A stretch of 64,000 nucleotides of DNA from Epiperipatus broadwayi (lineage: Eukaryota > Onychophora > Udeonychophora > Euonychophora > Peripatidae). The notes below the pieces were generated by a model that saw only the letters and a program-made list of their open reading frames with translations, made no database searches and had not been told where the DNA came from. This document shows, one piece after another, positions 11,379 to 24,018 of the stretch. How positions within the stretch are numbered: the stretch's first letter is position 1; the number at the start of each line of letters is the position of its first letter. The position numbers and the translations under genes were made by a program. The stretch lies in contig JAQFVV010012993.1 in NCBI GenBank assembly GCA_028023455.1, positions 1-64,000 on the forward strand, written 5' to 3'.

Positions 11379-11421
11379 ACAGTTGAAGCAGGTTTAAAAA
11401 ATTAACCGAAAGTCCTTCTGT
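11379..11421 (+). ncRNA. Possible decayed hammerhead ribozyme after the Penelope-like ORF
   Basis: A GGTT/AACC hairpin (11391-11394 with 11404-11407) is followed by GAAA and preceded by TTGAAGCA, near the CUGANGA core. ACAG and CTGT flank it as a short stem I. Two core positions deviate (first C is T; an extra C before the last A), so it would not cleave efficiently. Its place 65 bp after the nuclease stop fits the Penelope terminal-repeat position. Chance resemblance is possible. Confidence 0.2.
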
Positions 11422-11504
11422 GGATTTAAGGATTGTTTATAATAGTTTATAAACCATTAAATTTATTATTTCAGTTGTAATTACAATTTTGTATTAATTA
11501 ATGG

Positions 11505-11505
<1 letters not shown>

Positions 11506-11579
<74 letters not shown>
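11506..11579. repeat. (TA)n tract
   Basis: Left flank of the AT-rich LTR-like repeat that starts at about 11580. Confidence 0.95.
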
Positions 11580-11581
<2 letters not shown>

Positions 11582-12094
11582 TAACCTATCCACTTGCATA
11601 TTCACTTCTGGGCAATATAATATAAAACAAAAATGTGTGAGCTCAGTTACAGATTACGTTTGTTATAACAAATAATTGATAACTAAAATGTCCTGCATTA
11701 AAATTAAACATTCTATTAGATCAAATTCAAAAAAAATAGGAATAAGGTTCTGTTTATAAAATAAATAAATAAAAATTTATTATTTCATGAGAATTGGAAG
11801 TGAAAATACAGGTGACAAGAAAGATTACATTGAGCCAATATCCCACAGGATACTACCTCAATGGTATAAGAACACTATCCCCCTCATTATTATCTTAAAT
11901 AATAAACTTATAGTATTCTTTTGAGTTTAATAAATCCTACTCATTAAGATTAAGCTAATAATTAAATCTTAATCTTTTATCTACTATAATTTAGCTCAAT
12001 AAAATCTCGGGTTCATAAAATTATTCTAAGATAATTAAAATTACTGTAGTAAAACATGAGAAGGAATTTTATGTCATACTCTCCTACACTTAAA

Positions 12095-12263
<169 letters not shown>

Positions 12264-12813
12264 TTCTTCATTGTATGAACTAATTCTGTATATCTTTTCT
12301 TCACTATAATTTTATTACTATAATAAAATTATAAAATAATATAATATAATCTTTTATCTTCATATAATAATATAATAAATATGTGGTAGCATTTGATAAT
12401 CTGACAAACAAAGGTGTGTGGCAATGGATAGCATATAATTCGATATACTATTATGATAACTAATTTATGACCATAAGATAATGTAAAAATATGATTACTT
12501 AATTAAATGAATATCAAGAAAATATTCAAATTCTTAAAATAATTCTTTATTTATCTCTGTGCAAAATTATATGTTTGTTTCTATTATTCTGGGTGTATCA
12601 TGTGTTTGAATAGAAAAGAAACAGTCTTAACACACAAATTTTTGAAGAAGAAAAAAACAAATTTTAACAAAGTTTATTATTAACAATAAAATAAAATAAA
12701 CAATTTATTTACAATATTTATATTGGATATCCTCAATTTACACTGTTCTACATTTTTTATTACTTAGTTATTAAAACAATCTAGAATTTATTTAAGTCTT
12801 CATTCTGACTTAA

Positions 12814-12964
<151 letters not shown>

Positions 12965-13999
12965 CCATTTTATTTATCTCTTTCTATTTAAATTTATGAT
13001 AAATTACATTTATTTATTTTTATTTAAAAATAAAAAAATATATCATATCCTTAAATATTATTTAACTATATCTTTTTTTCTAAAAAACATCCATAGAAAC
13101 ATACTATGGAAAACATAAAAACTAACATTATCGTGAGTTTGGATCTGTTAAATAAATAAACAATTTTCATCTTGCAATGTTAAAAGATATCATATAAAAT
13201 ATCTACTAATAATTTATTACTAGATTCTGTGGATATCATTGTTCACTACACTATGTTTATTAAATATAACATATCCCCATTTAATATTACTTTAATATTA
13301 TATAATTGTAATTATCGATATATTTCCTATTGTTTAATAAATACAAAGTTATACCTATGCTTATTGTTTATATAATTTTACTTTATAACATTATATTTTT
13401 AAAATATGCAATACTTATTTTAAAACAAAATAACACATTTAAAAGTTATTTAACATTTTAAAGAACTTAACGTTTTATATTCTTTATTCCTGAAATTTTA
13501 TTTTATTTCCAAAATAAATCCAAAAACATATTTTATGATTCTTTTCTCTTTTAGAATCCATTGGATTTTCAATTCCAATTTATACAAATTCTACTTCTTT
13601 TAAATAAGTGAACTTATCTCATTTAAATGATAGCATGTCTTAAACTGTAAATTATCTATTATTTTTTTCAAATATATCATACTATACGATTTAGTTACAT
13701 TGGAAATCTAGATAATGAATAGATGTGTAGGATCTAGGGAGAAACAACTAGAGTACAACTCATAGCACATGTCAAAAAATATCATGGCACAGTGTATCTA
13801 TAAGAAATAGAGGCCTGACCTATTTTGTCTAATGCCCTCCAATACTATTAATGATGTCAAGCTATTCATTCTGCTTTATTAAAACATCAATACTTAAAGA
13901 AAATAGACACCGTCCAAAATAAATATATCAGTTACAGAGCATTGTTAACTGTACTGTATATCCATGAAGATTATAAAATATTATTCATATTCTCTCATC

Positions 14000-16900
14000 A
14001 CATCCTATTATAACATTATATTGGGTTAATGTTTACCATATTACTACAAAGCCACTATCTTATCATTATTTCCTAAAAGATTTATCACATCTTACATCGA
14101 CAAATTAACAATCTTGCATATTCAAAGCAATAAACAAAATTCATTTATAATTAGAATGATCTCACTGATCCACAAGAAAAGTTTGCTTACTTTCTTATTC
14201 TATATTCTCGACACATACCAACTAGTCATATAAATACTTTGAACATCCAATAATATGAAAGTTTTTAAAAGAATCACATAAATATTTATCATCATGTTAT
14301 GTTATATTACTAGTATAAAATTATAGTATGCATATTCCCAAAATAAATCCTAATCTCATAATTTAAAAGTGTTGTACAAAATGTGTTTACATATAATTAA
14401 ACATTTATACTTCCGTACATTACAATTCATAGGCAATCTAAAAAGAAAACAAAATATACATCATAAAAATATCAATATTCATTAATTATTGCCAAGTGAT
14501 ATTAGCTGGTTATCACTTTTTGCAGTCTTCTTTTTCCATCAACTAGATATAACATTGCACACATGAAAATACATTTATACTTTACTTAAACGTTCTCATT
14601 TAAACTATTAAATTATTATACTATCTGATTCTAATATTATCGAAAAATTAATGTTCAAGTTCCTACTCTTATAAACTAGAAAATTTACATTTAAAATAAA
14701 TAGTAATAAATGAAAATCATATTTACATAAACTTCAGCTGAAACGAAAGTTTTTTATAAGTCCAAATATTTCCATTTTCTTTCTCAAACGTATTTTTTTT
14801 AAATGTTCTCTTCAAGAGTAATTCTACAACCTCCTCCATTGCTATGATGATGAACAAGACAATATGTTTCCTGCAATAAGTGTTGTCTGAACTTAAGGTA
14901 TGAAAACTTCAGGTTTAAAAAATGAATAATAGAAAAAATATTATGACATCTTTTAAAATCTTGAAAAATTAAATAAAATAATTATCGATCTGTTCTGACA
15001 AAGTTAATAGAATAATAGTTGTGTTTTCTATTGTTCAGAAAGATAATTATTGAAATCATAATAAAATTATATTATTAAAAATAATAACTTGAATCTCCTA
15101 TTCTGGAATATTCCTTATTAGCTGGGTGATGCATCATGTCCCTTCAGCTTAACTTAACTATCCGGATAAACTTTTGCGCAATACTTATTTCCATAATAAA
15201 AGTATGAATGAGAATGACATCTGACTGATATTAATTATAAGCAAGCTGGTATAGATAAATATTATGCATGTAATTGATTTTAGATTACCTGAAATAATCT
15301 GCTTATCTAATAAATAAATAAATTAAGGCACAGTGAAGTTATAGTTATTATAAAATTTATAGTATCTTAATTATAGAGTAAAAACCTATAATTGGCTAAC
15401 ATATTTTGTTTATTAAAGTATGGTTATGTTGATAATTTACCTGGATAATACAGGCAAAAACTTTAATAGAAATATGTATAAAAATATATGCTATTATCTA
15501 AAAATAGTTTTATGTGTTGAACCCTAATAATTATTAATAATTTTTAGTTTTGGAATAACAATATTGATGATGAATATTACTATGATAAGTTTAAAAAGAT
15601 GGTAACAGTATTACAAGTGAACTGTGTTATATTTTATATTCTTTTTATGATAAATAGTTGAAGTGAAAACTATTTAATTTTTTTTAATTATATAAATATT
15701 TTTTTAAATATAAATTTTATCTTTTAAGGTTATGAATATCTAGATTTCTATAATATTCTATTTTGTAAATTTTAAATAATGCTTGTTAAAATAAATTTGT
15801 TAATGTTGTTTTAAATTTATATCATGTCTTGAGAGTTTCTTTACTTATTATGCCCAAGTGATTATTGATCTTCCCAACTACACACATGCATTATAAGAAT
15901 TAATTATATATTTACATTAATGCATATGATCTATTAAAGGTATATTGTGATTATTAAATTACAATTGCGAAATATATTATTATTGCTAAACATAAAAAGT
16001 ACATAATGCCAAATTATTAATAAGCTGATATTATAATTATATCAAAAGTTTGATATTTCTTAAGATGACACATAAAAGAATAATAAGAACTTTAAAGCTT
16101 AATAAAACTGAAAATGTTTTGAATTTATTGAAGATAATGGTATGAGAGTCTATAATTTTAAGTGTGTTTTATTGATAGGCAAAATTAAGTAGATGTGTTT
16201 TATAATAAGAGTCTTGGTATATTTTATTTTGTTTGTTATTGTTGTTATGGTATAGTTAAGTATGTAAAAAATCCCTCACTATATTTAACTACATTATTTA
16301 ATGTATAATTATTAGAATATGATGAACCTAAGAAAATAATAATTTAAAGAACTAGATTAAGATGTTAAAATGTTAAGAATTTTATTTAGTGCTTTATTAT
16401 TATATTTTATAAAGGAATATTAAATATTTTAGTTATTTAATGTAATTTTGTAATTGTTAATCAGAATTACTTGGTGTAATAGGTGACTCATGGGAATATT
16501 ACAGATAGTTTTAGGAAATAGATAGGGGTGGTATGCCTATGCCATTGAGAGTATATCTTTCAGGGTATGTTCTTAATGTTAAATTAACTCTGTACCATGC
16601 TAAATGCTTTGTGTTGAGCATCATAACTTTTTAGTATTTTTATCAAACCATTTTTATTAGTAAGGTGAGCTAGTCATATTTTAAATTAATGTAATGATAA
16701 ATGAGCTAGGTATTTCATTTGAATCTTAGTTATTTGTTATTTAATGTGGGTCATGACTTTATTAATTTATTAAATAAATTATTTAAATAATATTACTTTT
16801 CTAGAAGTATTACTTAGATGTAAATGAACCAGTTGCAAGTTTTATAGAAATAGGAATTAGTCTTTAAGTAACTTGACTGAGAGCTAATAATAATACTTTG

Positions 16901-17210
16901 GGATTAGTCAGAGAGTCTCTAGGTCTCGTATGAATAAGGGTTTCGTTACAATATAAATTAAATAATCAATTTAAATAAGATTGAAATAAACAACTAATGA
17001 TAAAAATATGGAATCAGTTTTCATCTTCATTGACAACTTCTCAAGTTTTTAACTATACAAATCATATAATCAATAAATTATTCCACTTCATCTACTGGAT
17101 ATTATTTACATTAAATTGTATTATACTTCATATACAAATATATTATAATCAAATAAATCAATAAATTTAATAAACTTTAACATCTTACATATACATATAA
17201 TTTACAATAT
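14000..17210. other. AT-rich sequence, nothing definite
   Basis: No coding frame or RNA gene seen. One possible LTR terminus (GTTTCGTTACA followed by ATAT) ends at 16950; no matching start or partner was found. Confidence 0.5.
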
Positions 17211-17216
17211 ATCATT

Positions 17217-17790
17217 AATATATATTAAGGCTATAATCTTAAGTCTATGTACCTGGGTACAACGGTAAAGAGCTCTACAAATCTTAACACAAGATTAATA
17301 ACTTTAAAAGACAAAAGTGGCCACTCTTATCTTGGACCTACTTTTTATTATAAAGATGAATCTAAAGCATTTTGATTTGAGAAGATGAAGCTATTAACTA
17401 CTTTTAAGTCCACCATTTCTATACAAGCTAACGTATGCAAAATCTTTCGATTTACAGCAGATCAGTATGAAGCTGTTATAATTAGAAATCTTTTAAGACA
17501 ATTTAAAGTTGTAATTAATAATTTTTTAAATGCTAACTCATTATGTAAATAATATATATTAAGGATATATCCTTAAGACTACATGCCTAGGTGCGTGCCT
17601 AGATGCGATGGTAGGGATCTCTACAAATCTTAACACAAGATTAATGACTTTAAAAGACAGAAGCAGTCATTCTTATCTTGGACCTATTATTTAATTATAT
17701 AGGCAAATCTAAAGCATTTTGATTTGAGAACATAAAGATATTAACTACTTTACTGATTAAATCCACAATTTCTATACAAGCTATTGTATG
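17217..17790 (+). repeat. Two direct copies of a roughly 240-bp repeat
   Basis: Copies at about 17217-17470 and 17551-17790 share a start (AATATATATTAAGG), CTCTACAAATCTTAACACAA, CTTATCTTGGACCTA, AAAGCATTTTGATTTGAGAA and a final CTATACAAGCTA. The offset is about 333 bp. Source family unknown; no clear RNA polymerase III boxes. Confidence 0.7.
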
Positions 17791-18715
17791 CAAATCTATA
17801 ATTTATCATTAAAAAATTATAAAAATATAAAGTCAGTAAAGATTTTATCTTTTATAAATATTATTTACATATTTACATTAATTTTCTATATCTTCCAATT
17901 ATTTAACAAAGCCTGCATTTCTTTTAATTTTTCTAGTCCTTTAGCCATATTTATATATCTATTTTGCAAAGAAATCAAGTCTATCATGTGATTTAATTTA
18001 ATAAAGCTTTTATTACAAATGTTAACTAATGAGCTTGCCAATAGCTCTTAAAAAGCTTTTCAGTATATCCTTAACCTTAGACATGTTTCTAGATTAGGGA
18101 TATTTTGAAAAGCTTGTTAAGAGCTATTTTCACACTCATTAGATAACATTTGTAATACAACTTTATTAAATTAAGTCATGTGATATGTGACTTGATTTCT
18201 TTGCAATTATATTTTTTGCTTTTAAGCTTTGGTGATTCATATTGCCAATATCTGAACTTAGTTAAGTCTCATATGACTATTTAAGTTAGATAATTGGATT
18301 TGAAGATATATGAATGTCTGAAATTTTCAGATTTTCTAATTAATAGTTAACCATTAGATCGCTTAGCCTGGTATTTTAAATCTAATACTTGAATATTTTA
18401 TCAACTCACTGAGGAAAACCAAAAATTAGAAACTGGCCTTAGATCAAGGATATTCTGAGAAGCTTGTTAAGAGCTATTGGCATGCTCATTAGATAACATT
18501 ATACATTTATCCAAATGTATTATGAAATGTTATGTATTCAAGAAAATTTAGATAAATGTGGAAATATGGTTAAAAGTGCAGTAAAATTAGAAATAAAGTG
18601 GGCTTTGTTAAATAATTGGAGGATATAGAAAATTAATGTAAATATGTAAACAGCATTTATAAAGAGAAAATATTTATTGTTTTTATATTTTTTAAGTTGT
18701 TTAATTATATATTTA
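17788..18715. repeat. Imperfect inverted repeat, about 0.9 kb
   Basis: The left arm (17788-17960) is complementary to 18560-18715. Both encode the same chance peptide on opposite strands (YIFTLIFYI, QLFNKA), which shows the homology. An inner pair (about 18000-18060 against 18100-18175) forms a second hairpin around AGCTTGTTAAGAGCTAT. It contains a decayed hammerhead-type unit. Confidence 0.7.
18180..18500 (+). mobile_element. Decayed copy of the hammerhead repeat unit
   Basis: Aligns along its length with the 409-bp unit at 37.6-39.1 kb: GTGACTTGATTTCTT, ATATCTGAACTTAGTTAAGT, ATATGACTATTTAAGTTAG, TGTCTGAAATTTTCAGAT, TTTAAATCTAATACTT, then CTCACTGAGGA...GAAACTGG at 18406-18437 and AAGCTTGTTAAGAGCTAT. 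The hammerhead core words remain, but stem II (18416-18428) no longer pairs and stem I is lost, so it should be inactive. A partial inverted copy (about 17998-18110) lies to its left. Confidence 0.6.
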
Positions 18716-18720
18716 AACAC

Positions 18721-18975
18721 AGATATACTCCATATCCCTGGAGCTTCATGTAGTTATAAGGGATTTGAACTCAGACCTTCCATGTCTCTCTTCTCAGATT
18801 TATAATCTATCATACAACTAATACCCACGACCACACACACAAAAAAGATAAATGAACTCCAATATAAATATCTCATGCTGAGCCAGCAATCATCTGTTGG
18901 TCTATATCAACATCTCCCACCCATGCATATAATCAGTGCCCAGTTTATATTAAGATAGCAATCTGAGAACTTTAA
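18721..18975 (-). mobile_element. tRNA-derived SINE, minus copy
   Basis: On the minus strand TTAGTTGTATGATAGATTATA (box A-like) is followed about 30 bp later by GAGTTCAAATCCC (box B-like), the internal RNA polymerase III promoter of a tRNA-derived SINE. The same layout occurs at 19000-19235 and 56103-56300. It lies head-to-head with the next copy. Confidence 0.6.
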
Positions 18976-18999
18976 TAGACAATTTGCTATATTAATATA

Positions 19000-19235
19000 A
19001 TATTGAGCACTGATTATATCTATATATGTGGGAGCTAATGATCTGGACAAACTGATAAGTGCTATTCAGCATGAAATACATATATTTGAGATCATTTATC
19101 TTTTTCACATGTGTTGTCATGTGTATTGGTTGCATGATAGATTATATACCCAAAGAAAGCTTAAAGGTTTGGGTTCAAATCTTCTATAATTACATCTAAA
19201 CTCCAAGGATATGGAATATTTCTATATTTAAATAT
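19000..19235 (+). mobile_element. tRNA-derived SINE, plus copy
   Basis: Head part GTGGGAGCTAATGATCTGGAC, then box A-like TTGGTTGCATGATAGATTATA and box B-like GGGTTCAAATC. Matches the 56-kb copy over about 170 bp. GCATATAATCAGTGCCC to its left and GAGCACTGATTATAT at its start are complementary, so the two SINEs face each other as a hairpin. Confidence 0.65.
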
Positions 19236-19473
19236 TACAGATTCAGTCTGTATCCTTCCCATTCCTTTTTTGTATATTTAAATGAACATGAGGAAACAAA
19301 ATAACTTAAAGTCAGCATGATCATAACAGTAATATTGGCATCATCAAGGTATTTGGGTGTTCCATCATTATAATTTCAATAGTATGGATTGCTGAAGAGT
19401 TAGAGGGTGGAGTAGATTGAAGCCTGCCTATTAAAGTTTGCAGAGTTGTTCTAATATAAGCTAAGCACTGGTC

Positions 19474-19510
<37 letters not shown>

Positions 19511-19792
19511 GTGCCAGGCATTATCAAATGGCCTTACACAAAGACTGCTGTAATGTAAAATTGTATATATCAAGCACAACGAATATATAAATGTGCTATA
19601 TTAATAATGGAAGTTGGGTCTGAGCAGTAGAATACCCACACACACCAATTTAAAATATTGTACACATATAATAAACTCATGTATTTTTTATTTTTTTTAT
19701 TTTTCATTTTTGTATATTTTTTATATATATCATTTTATGTATTTGCTTTTCTCTGAAAAATTCAAATAGAAAAAAGCAATTGTTCCAACATA

Positions 19793-19901
<109 letters not shown>

Positions 19902-20654
19902 TTGTTGTAATTACTTTTCTAAAAATTGTTATCTTATTCTGTAAGAAAAAAAATGTTAATTGCTTTTGCAAAAATCTGATCAAAAGCAAAATGTTTGATA
20001 ATGTTATCTTTTTAAAAATTATTTTGAATTGAATTTGTAAGCAAGGGGTCTGGGTTATTCAAGATGGAAGTCATTATATTAAACCCTAAAATGTAAAATT
20101 TAATCAGAAAAATTGTAAGAAATGTTATAATCTAAGTGATAAGATAAATTAAAATGATTGGCTGATTCATACTTCTCAGTGGGCTATCTGAATTGGTTTT
20201 TATGAGTGGGTTGATAGGTTTTAGTGCTGGGGGATTCATTTTCTTTCTTTGGCAGTCATTCTGGGCAAGTCATTCGCTACTTTAGCTCCAGAATTCTCCA
20301 ATCACCCAGCTACTCAGAGATTAATTTATGGACAAGACTACTGCTGACATTTTCTAAGAAATCTATTATACAGTTCTTTTAAGAACTAATGATTTCTTAA
20401 AGATTTAATGAACCAGTCAAGATAGCAAATGAACATTCAATAAAAATTATTATCATATACAAACAGAGGAAAATATGAAGCAATCTATCAGAGAGTCCAA
20501 TAAAATGACCATGGGGATGACAACCAGCCAGTGCACCACCCTTTCTCCATCCCAAGCCACCAAGATGTGATATGCCAGCTCCAGCTGCCCACAATGGTGA
20601 CAAAAGCTGCCTTGCCTAGGCCTATTTGAGAGGTAATCCTCACTGCACAGCCAG

Positions 20655-21035
20655 TTGACTTGAAGCCACTTAGAGCTGAGCCCAGTCTGGAGAAAATGAA
20701 GATGCATACATAAGTTTATTTTATTTTGCAAATATTTCATTAATATTGAAATAATTAACTCTGATATTTCCAATTAAATATATTATTATTTTATTATTAA
20801 TATTAATCATTTAAAAAAAGAGAGTTGTCTCTCATATGTATAGACTTGAAGCCACTTAGAGCTGAGCCCAGTCTGGAGAAAATGAAGACGCATACATAAG
20901 TTTCTTTTATTTTGCAAATATTTCATTAATATTGAAATAATTAACTCTGATATTTCCAATTAAATATATTATTTCTTTTTTTATTATTATTAATCATTTT
21001 AAAAAAAGAGAGTTTTCTCTCATATGTATACTGAA
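20655..21035 (+). repeat. 190-bp tandem duplication inside the 5' LTR
   Basis: ACTTGAAGCCACTTAGAGCT begins both units (about 20657 and 20846), each ending in AGAGAGTTGTCTCTC or AGAGAGTTTTCTCTC. The partner LTR has a single unit (about 39840-40030), so the duplication arose in this copy or was lost in the other. Confidence 0.85.
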
Positions 21036-21576
21036 TTTATTGTTATTATGGGCATAAATGATAAAGCTTTTACTTAAATCTTTTGGGTCAATTTTTCTAT
21101 TTCAAATTCGAGTATTTTCAACAGAGGTTGCAATTAGATTCTTTTGTTGCTATTTGTTTTTCCTCTTGTCATTTCTCCTGAAATTTGTCATACATGTATT
21201 AGAATTATCGTAAAAGGCAACTAGCTACCATACCTCATGTCGAGTACTATATAGAGTCTGAGCTACGCATAGTTTTTTTTGTTGCTATTATTATCATTTT
21301 TGTTATCAATTAAAAAAGGTTTTAAGGTAGTGAGTAAAAGTATATGCTTGTATAACCGAAAATCTCTTATCTGAAAAGATCTGTATATCAAATCACACAA
21401 AGTATAACGTATTTCTACAGAGTAAAAAATGCTCAGATCACTTCCATTCCTTATAAACATTGTAAATAGCTTTAGGGATTTATTATTTTTCTTATTTAAA
21501 ATTGTATTTTATCGATTTCCATGCCTGGAATATATATATATATTGTACCTATATTGCCTGGAATATATATATATAT

Positions 21577-23063
21577 TGTACCTATATTGATAAAGGCACA
21601 TGTAATTTTAACTAAAATTATATTATTAAAATAATCTTTCATTAAAGAAAAACATACCAATCTCTTTTCATTCAAAAAAAAATAATGTTAAAACTAATAT
21701 ATGTGCGTATATATGTGCAAGTGTCAACAATAGAATAAATGTTATTATAATATAAATGAAAGTTAAAGAAGATTATCATTAAAAAACACAACAATGGCTA
21801 TTAGATATTAATTAATATAAAACAATATGTTTTTGCATGGCTATTACTAAATAAGAAATCTTTCAAAACACGTTTATCAAATGATTATCACTGGAATTTG
21901 ACAACAGATCTTTGCTGGGAATATTTCGACAACATGTTGCAGATATAAATAGACTTTTTTTTATCGGACAGTAAACAGTTCACAAATTTATTGAGTGAGT
22001 GCGGTTCAGAAATTAATTGAGCAGTTAACAAACAAAATGCAGTGTTGAGAAGGTCTTAGGAACGCACATTTATCTCCAGCCCAGATGTCCTAGAAAACAG
22101 AAGTTCTGCCTGTGAAATAATGTCAGCTTAACATCTCAGAAAATCTCCGTCAGTATTTAATTGTATCCGATAGTAATAATTGTGAAAATCAGGAAACTCA
22201 GCAAGGAAACATCCCAGCCAGCTGGTAAGCATTCATAATGGAAATATCCTCACCGAAAGCAGCCACCAAAGAGAACAAAATTCTACATCTACATTCAAAA
22301 GCCTAGGTAAAAACATTTGCTTATTTCATTTATACTGTAATAGCCACTGCATTGCATTAATTCATACAAATCTTTCAAGAGTCTAATTATATGAACTCTA
22401 TATCACACATAAATGAACTATTGATGTGTGTGATTAAATTTCAAATGCTATGTAGTCCTTTATTATCATTATTATGTGTGTGCATGAGTTAATATATGCA
22501 TGATCTTTATATCAATATTATTAGTCAAAGTAGATAAATTTCCAGTGTTCTGTTATGAAAATATTCAAGAATATTTAAACTATTTACAATGTTAATTTAA
22601 AATATGTGTGTGTTTTATTAGAAGTATAAAATGTTTAAATTTAGTAAATAAATGTTAGTTAATAAATTATCTTTAAAATTAAACTTTATTTGTCGGTCAA
22701 TTCTTTTTAACAAATTCTTTCATCAATTCTTTTAATCACTAATTAAGTATAATCTATTAGTGATTACAAATAGCTGAGCAAGTCGTGGATTTAGGCGTTG
22801 AGTTAGTGGCCACTGTTCAAAGTGCATTGTCTATTCTTTTAGTATTTTTTTAGAATAAGCAGCTGGCGCCCGTGTTTATACACAAACAAAAAAAGTTCTT
22901 TGAACTTGGTGTTGAACTTAACAGCCAAGAAGAAGCTACGTCCTGAAAATGTAACACTAGTTATATACTTTATAGCTATCGTTTGGGCATACATACTCTC
23001 TGAGTATGTTCTTCTCTGCCTAAGAGGCCGGTGTTTCGAAAGCACATATTCGAAATCAGTTCA
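21577..23063 (+). repeat. 5' LTR of the 5.5-kb element
   Basis: Begins TGTACCTATATTGATA and ends CAGTTCA. A TATA box (TATAAAT, 21944-21950) sits about 370 bp in, and the GC-richer part follows. Nearly identical to its partner. Peptide-coding frames near its end are repeated in both LTRs only because the LTR is duplicated. Confidence 0.88.
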
Positions 23064-23065
23064 AA

Positions 23066-23087
23066 TGGCTATACCCAACTGTGGGGC
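23066..23087 (+). promoter_or_regulatory. Degenerate tRNA-Lys-type primer binding site
   Basis: Two bases after the LTR comes TGGC, a four-base disturbance, then CCCAAC, one extra base and GTGGGGC. Same word order as the clean site at 47345-47362. Confidence 0.55.
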
Positions 23088-23409
23088 TGAACCTAAGAAA
23101 CAATAGTAATGAAATACTTTGTTTCTTGTTTAAAAATCTAAAAAGTTAAATTATGTATGTAAAAGTGTTTTAATTTAAAAAAAGAATTGACCGAAAAAAA
23201 AAATTTTCGAAATGAAAAGAGATTTTGACATTTATGCTATCAAACCAGAGTCAATTAGATGTTATGGGTGGAATTAAAGCATTAAGATCGGGTAGTGAAA
23301 AGGACTAAAAGGGTGGAGTTAGCATGAGTTTCCATCTTAGTAAGAAAAATAAATAAACAATTCGATTTTGCAAAATATAATTTAAAAAATACAAAGTAAT
23401 AGCGTAACT

Positions 23410-24018
23410 ATGAATAAAGAAATGGATCCGAAAAAAAGCCCAATATATTTCAAAAATCCCCAGTTAGTAGAAAAGGAGAAAGAAGATGTATCTGAGATGC
23501 AGATGCTGAAAATGATGATAAATATGATGGAAGAAATGCGTCAAGAATTCAGGCAAAGTCATCAAGAATTCATTGCAGGAATAAGAGAAATAAGATGTGA
23601 AATTAAAGGAATGAGGGGTGAAATAATTGAGAAAGTAGAGGAGAACCAAGAAAGCAGAGAGTTAGATTTAGTTAAAGAAAATCAGGAAGTTGAGGTCACG
23701 AAAGAGGTAGAAATTAAATTAGAATCAGATAGCATTGTGATAAATAAAGTAGACACAAATGTAGATCAAGAAATAGAAGAAAAACATAAGTTCAAGGTAG
23801 TAGATAGTGTAGAAAAGTTTTTACAAAAATTTAAAAAGGTTAAAGTAAACATTCGCATTCGCTGTAGATGTAGATTTAAAACAAAAAGAGAGCATAGAAA
23901 AAAATATTCCCAGATTGAAGTAATTCGGAGTTTGTCTAGGTATAAAGGTTTTCTAAGTTACGAATTCAAAAATAGAACAGAAAGAGAAAGAGATAAAGCA
24001 ATAAAATATAAAAGCTGA
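23410..24018 (+). CDS. Gag-like coiled-coil protein of the non-autonomous LTR element
   Basis: A 202-codon frame from ATG. Residues 25-85 are Met/Glu/Lys-rich with heptad spacing (MMEEMRQEFRQ...GIREIRCEIKGMRGEI), a likely coiled coil. An acidic middle follows. The last 60 residues are strongly basic with CRCRFKTKREHRKK, apt for RNA binding. No major homology region or zinc knuckle is seen. Its place about 350 bp after the primer site is that of gag. A coiled-coil start also occurs in the interior of the 43-kb element (48919). Function as an RNA-packaging protein is inference; it may be a truncated gag. Confidence 0.55.
   Translation: MNKEMDPKKSPIYFKNPQLVEKEKEDVSEMQMLKMMINMMEEMRQEFRQSHQEFIAGIREIRCEIKGMRGEIIEKVEENQESRELDLVKENQEVEVTKEVEIKLESDSIVINKVDTNVDQEIEEKHKFKVVDSVEKFLQKFKKVKVNIRIRCRCRFKTKREHRKKYSQIEVIRSLSRYKGFLSYEFKNRTERERDKAIKYKS

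Noticed and set aside
17788-18720. Related hydrophobic peptides on opposite strands (17788-17991 and 18538-18720)
   Set aside because: They are explained by the inverted repeat; the sequence is AT-rich and the hydrophobicity follows from codon bias to Ile, Phe and Leu.
20397-20773. Overlapping minus-strand frames in the gypsy LTR
   Set aside because: They fall in a GC-richer part of the LTR with fewer stops. The partner LTR (39600-39900) breaks the frames, so there is no coding constraint.
22980-23060. Hammerhead-like words (GGTGTTTCGAAAG) near the LTR end
   Set aside because: There is no CUGANGA core on either strand within range and no stem II, so it is chance similarity.
22900-23106. Similar membrane-protein-like frames at 22900-23106 and 26873-27067
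   Set aside because: They lie at the same position in the two LTRs of one element, so their similarity comes from LTR duplication. They run across the LTR end into different sequence and lack a shared stop.
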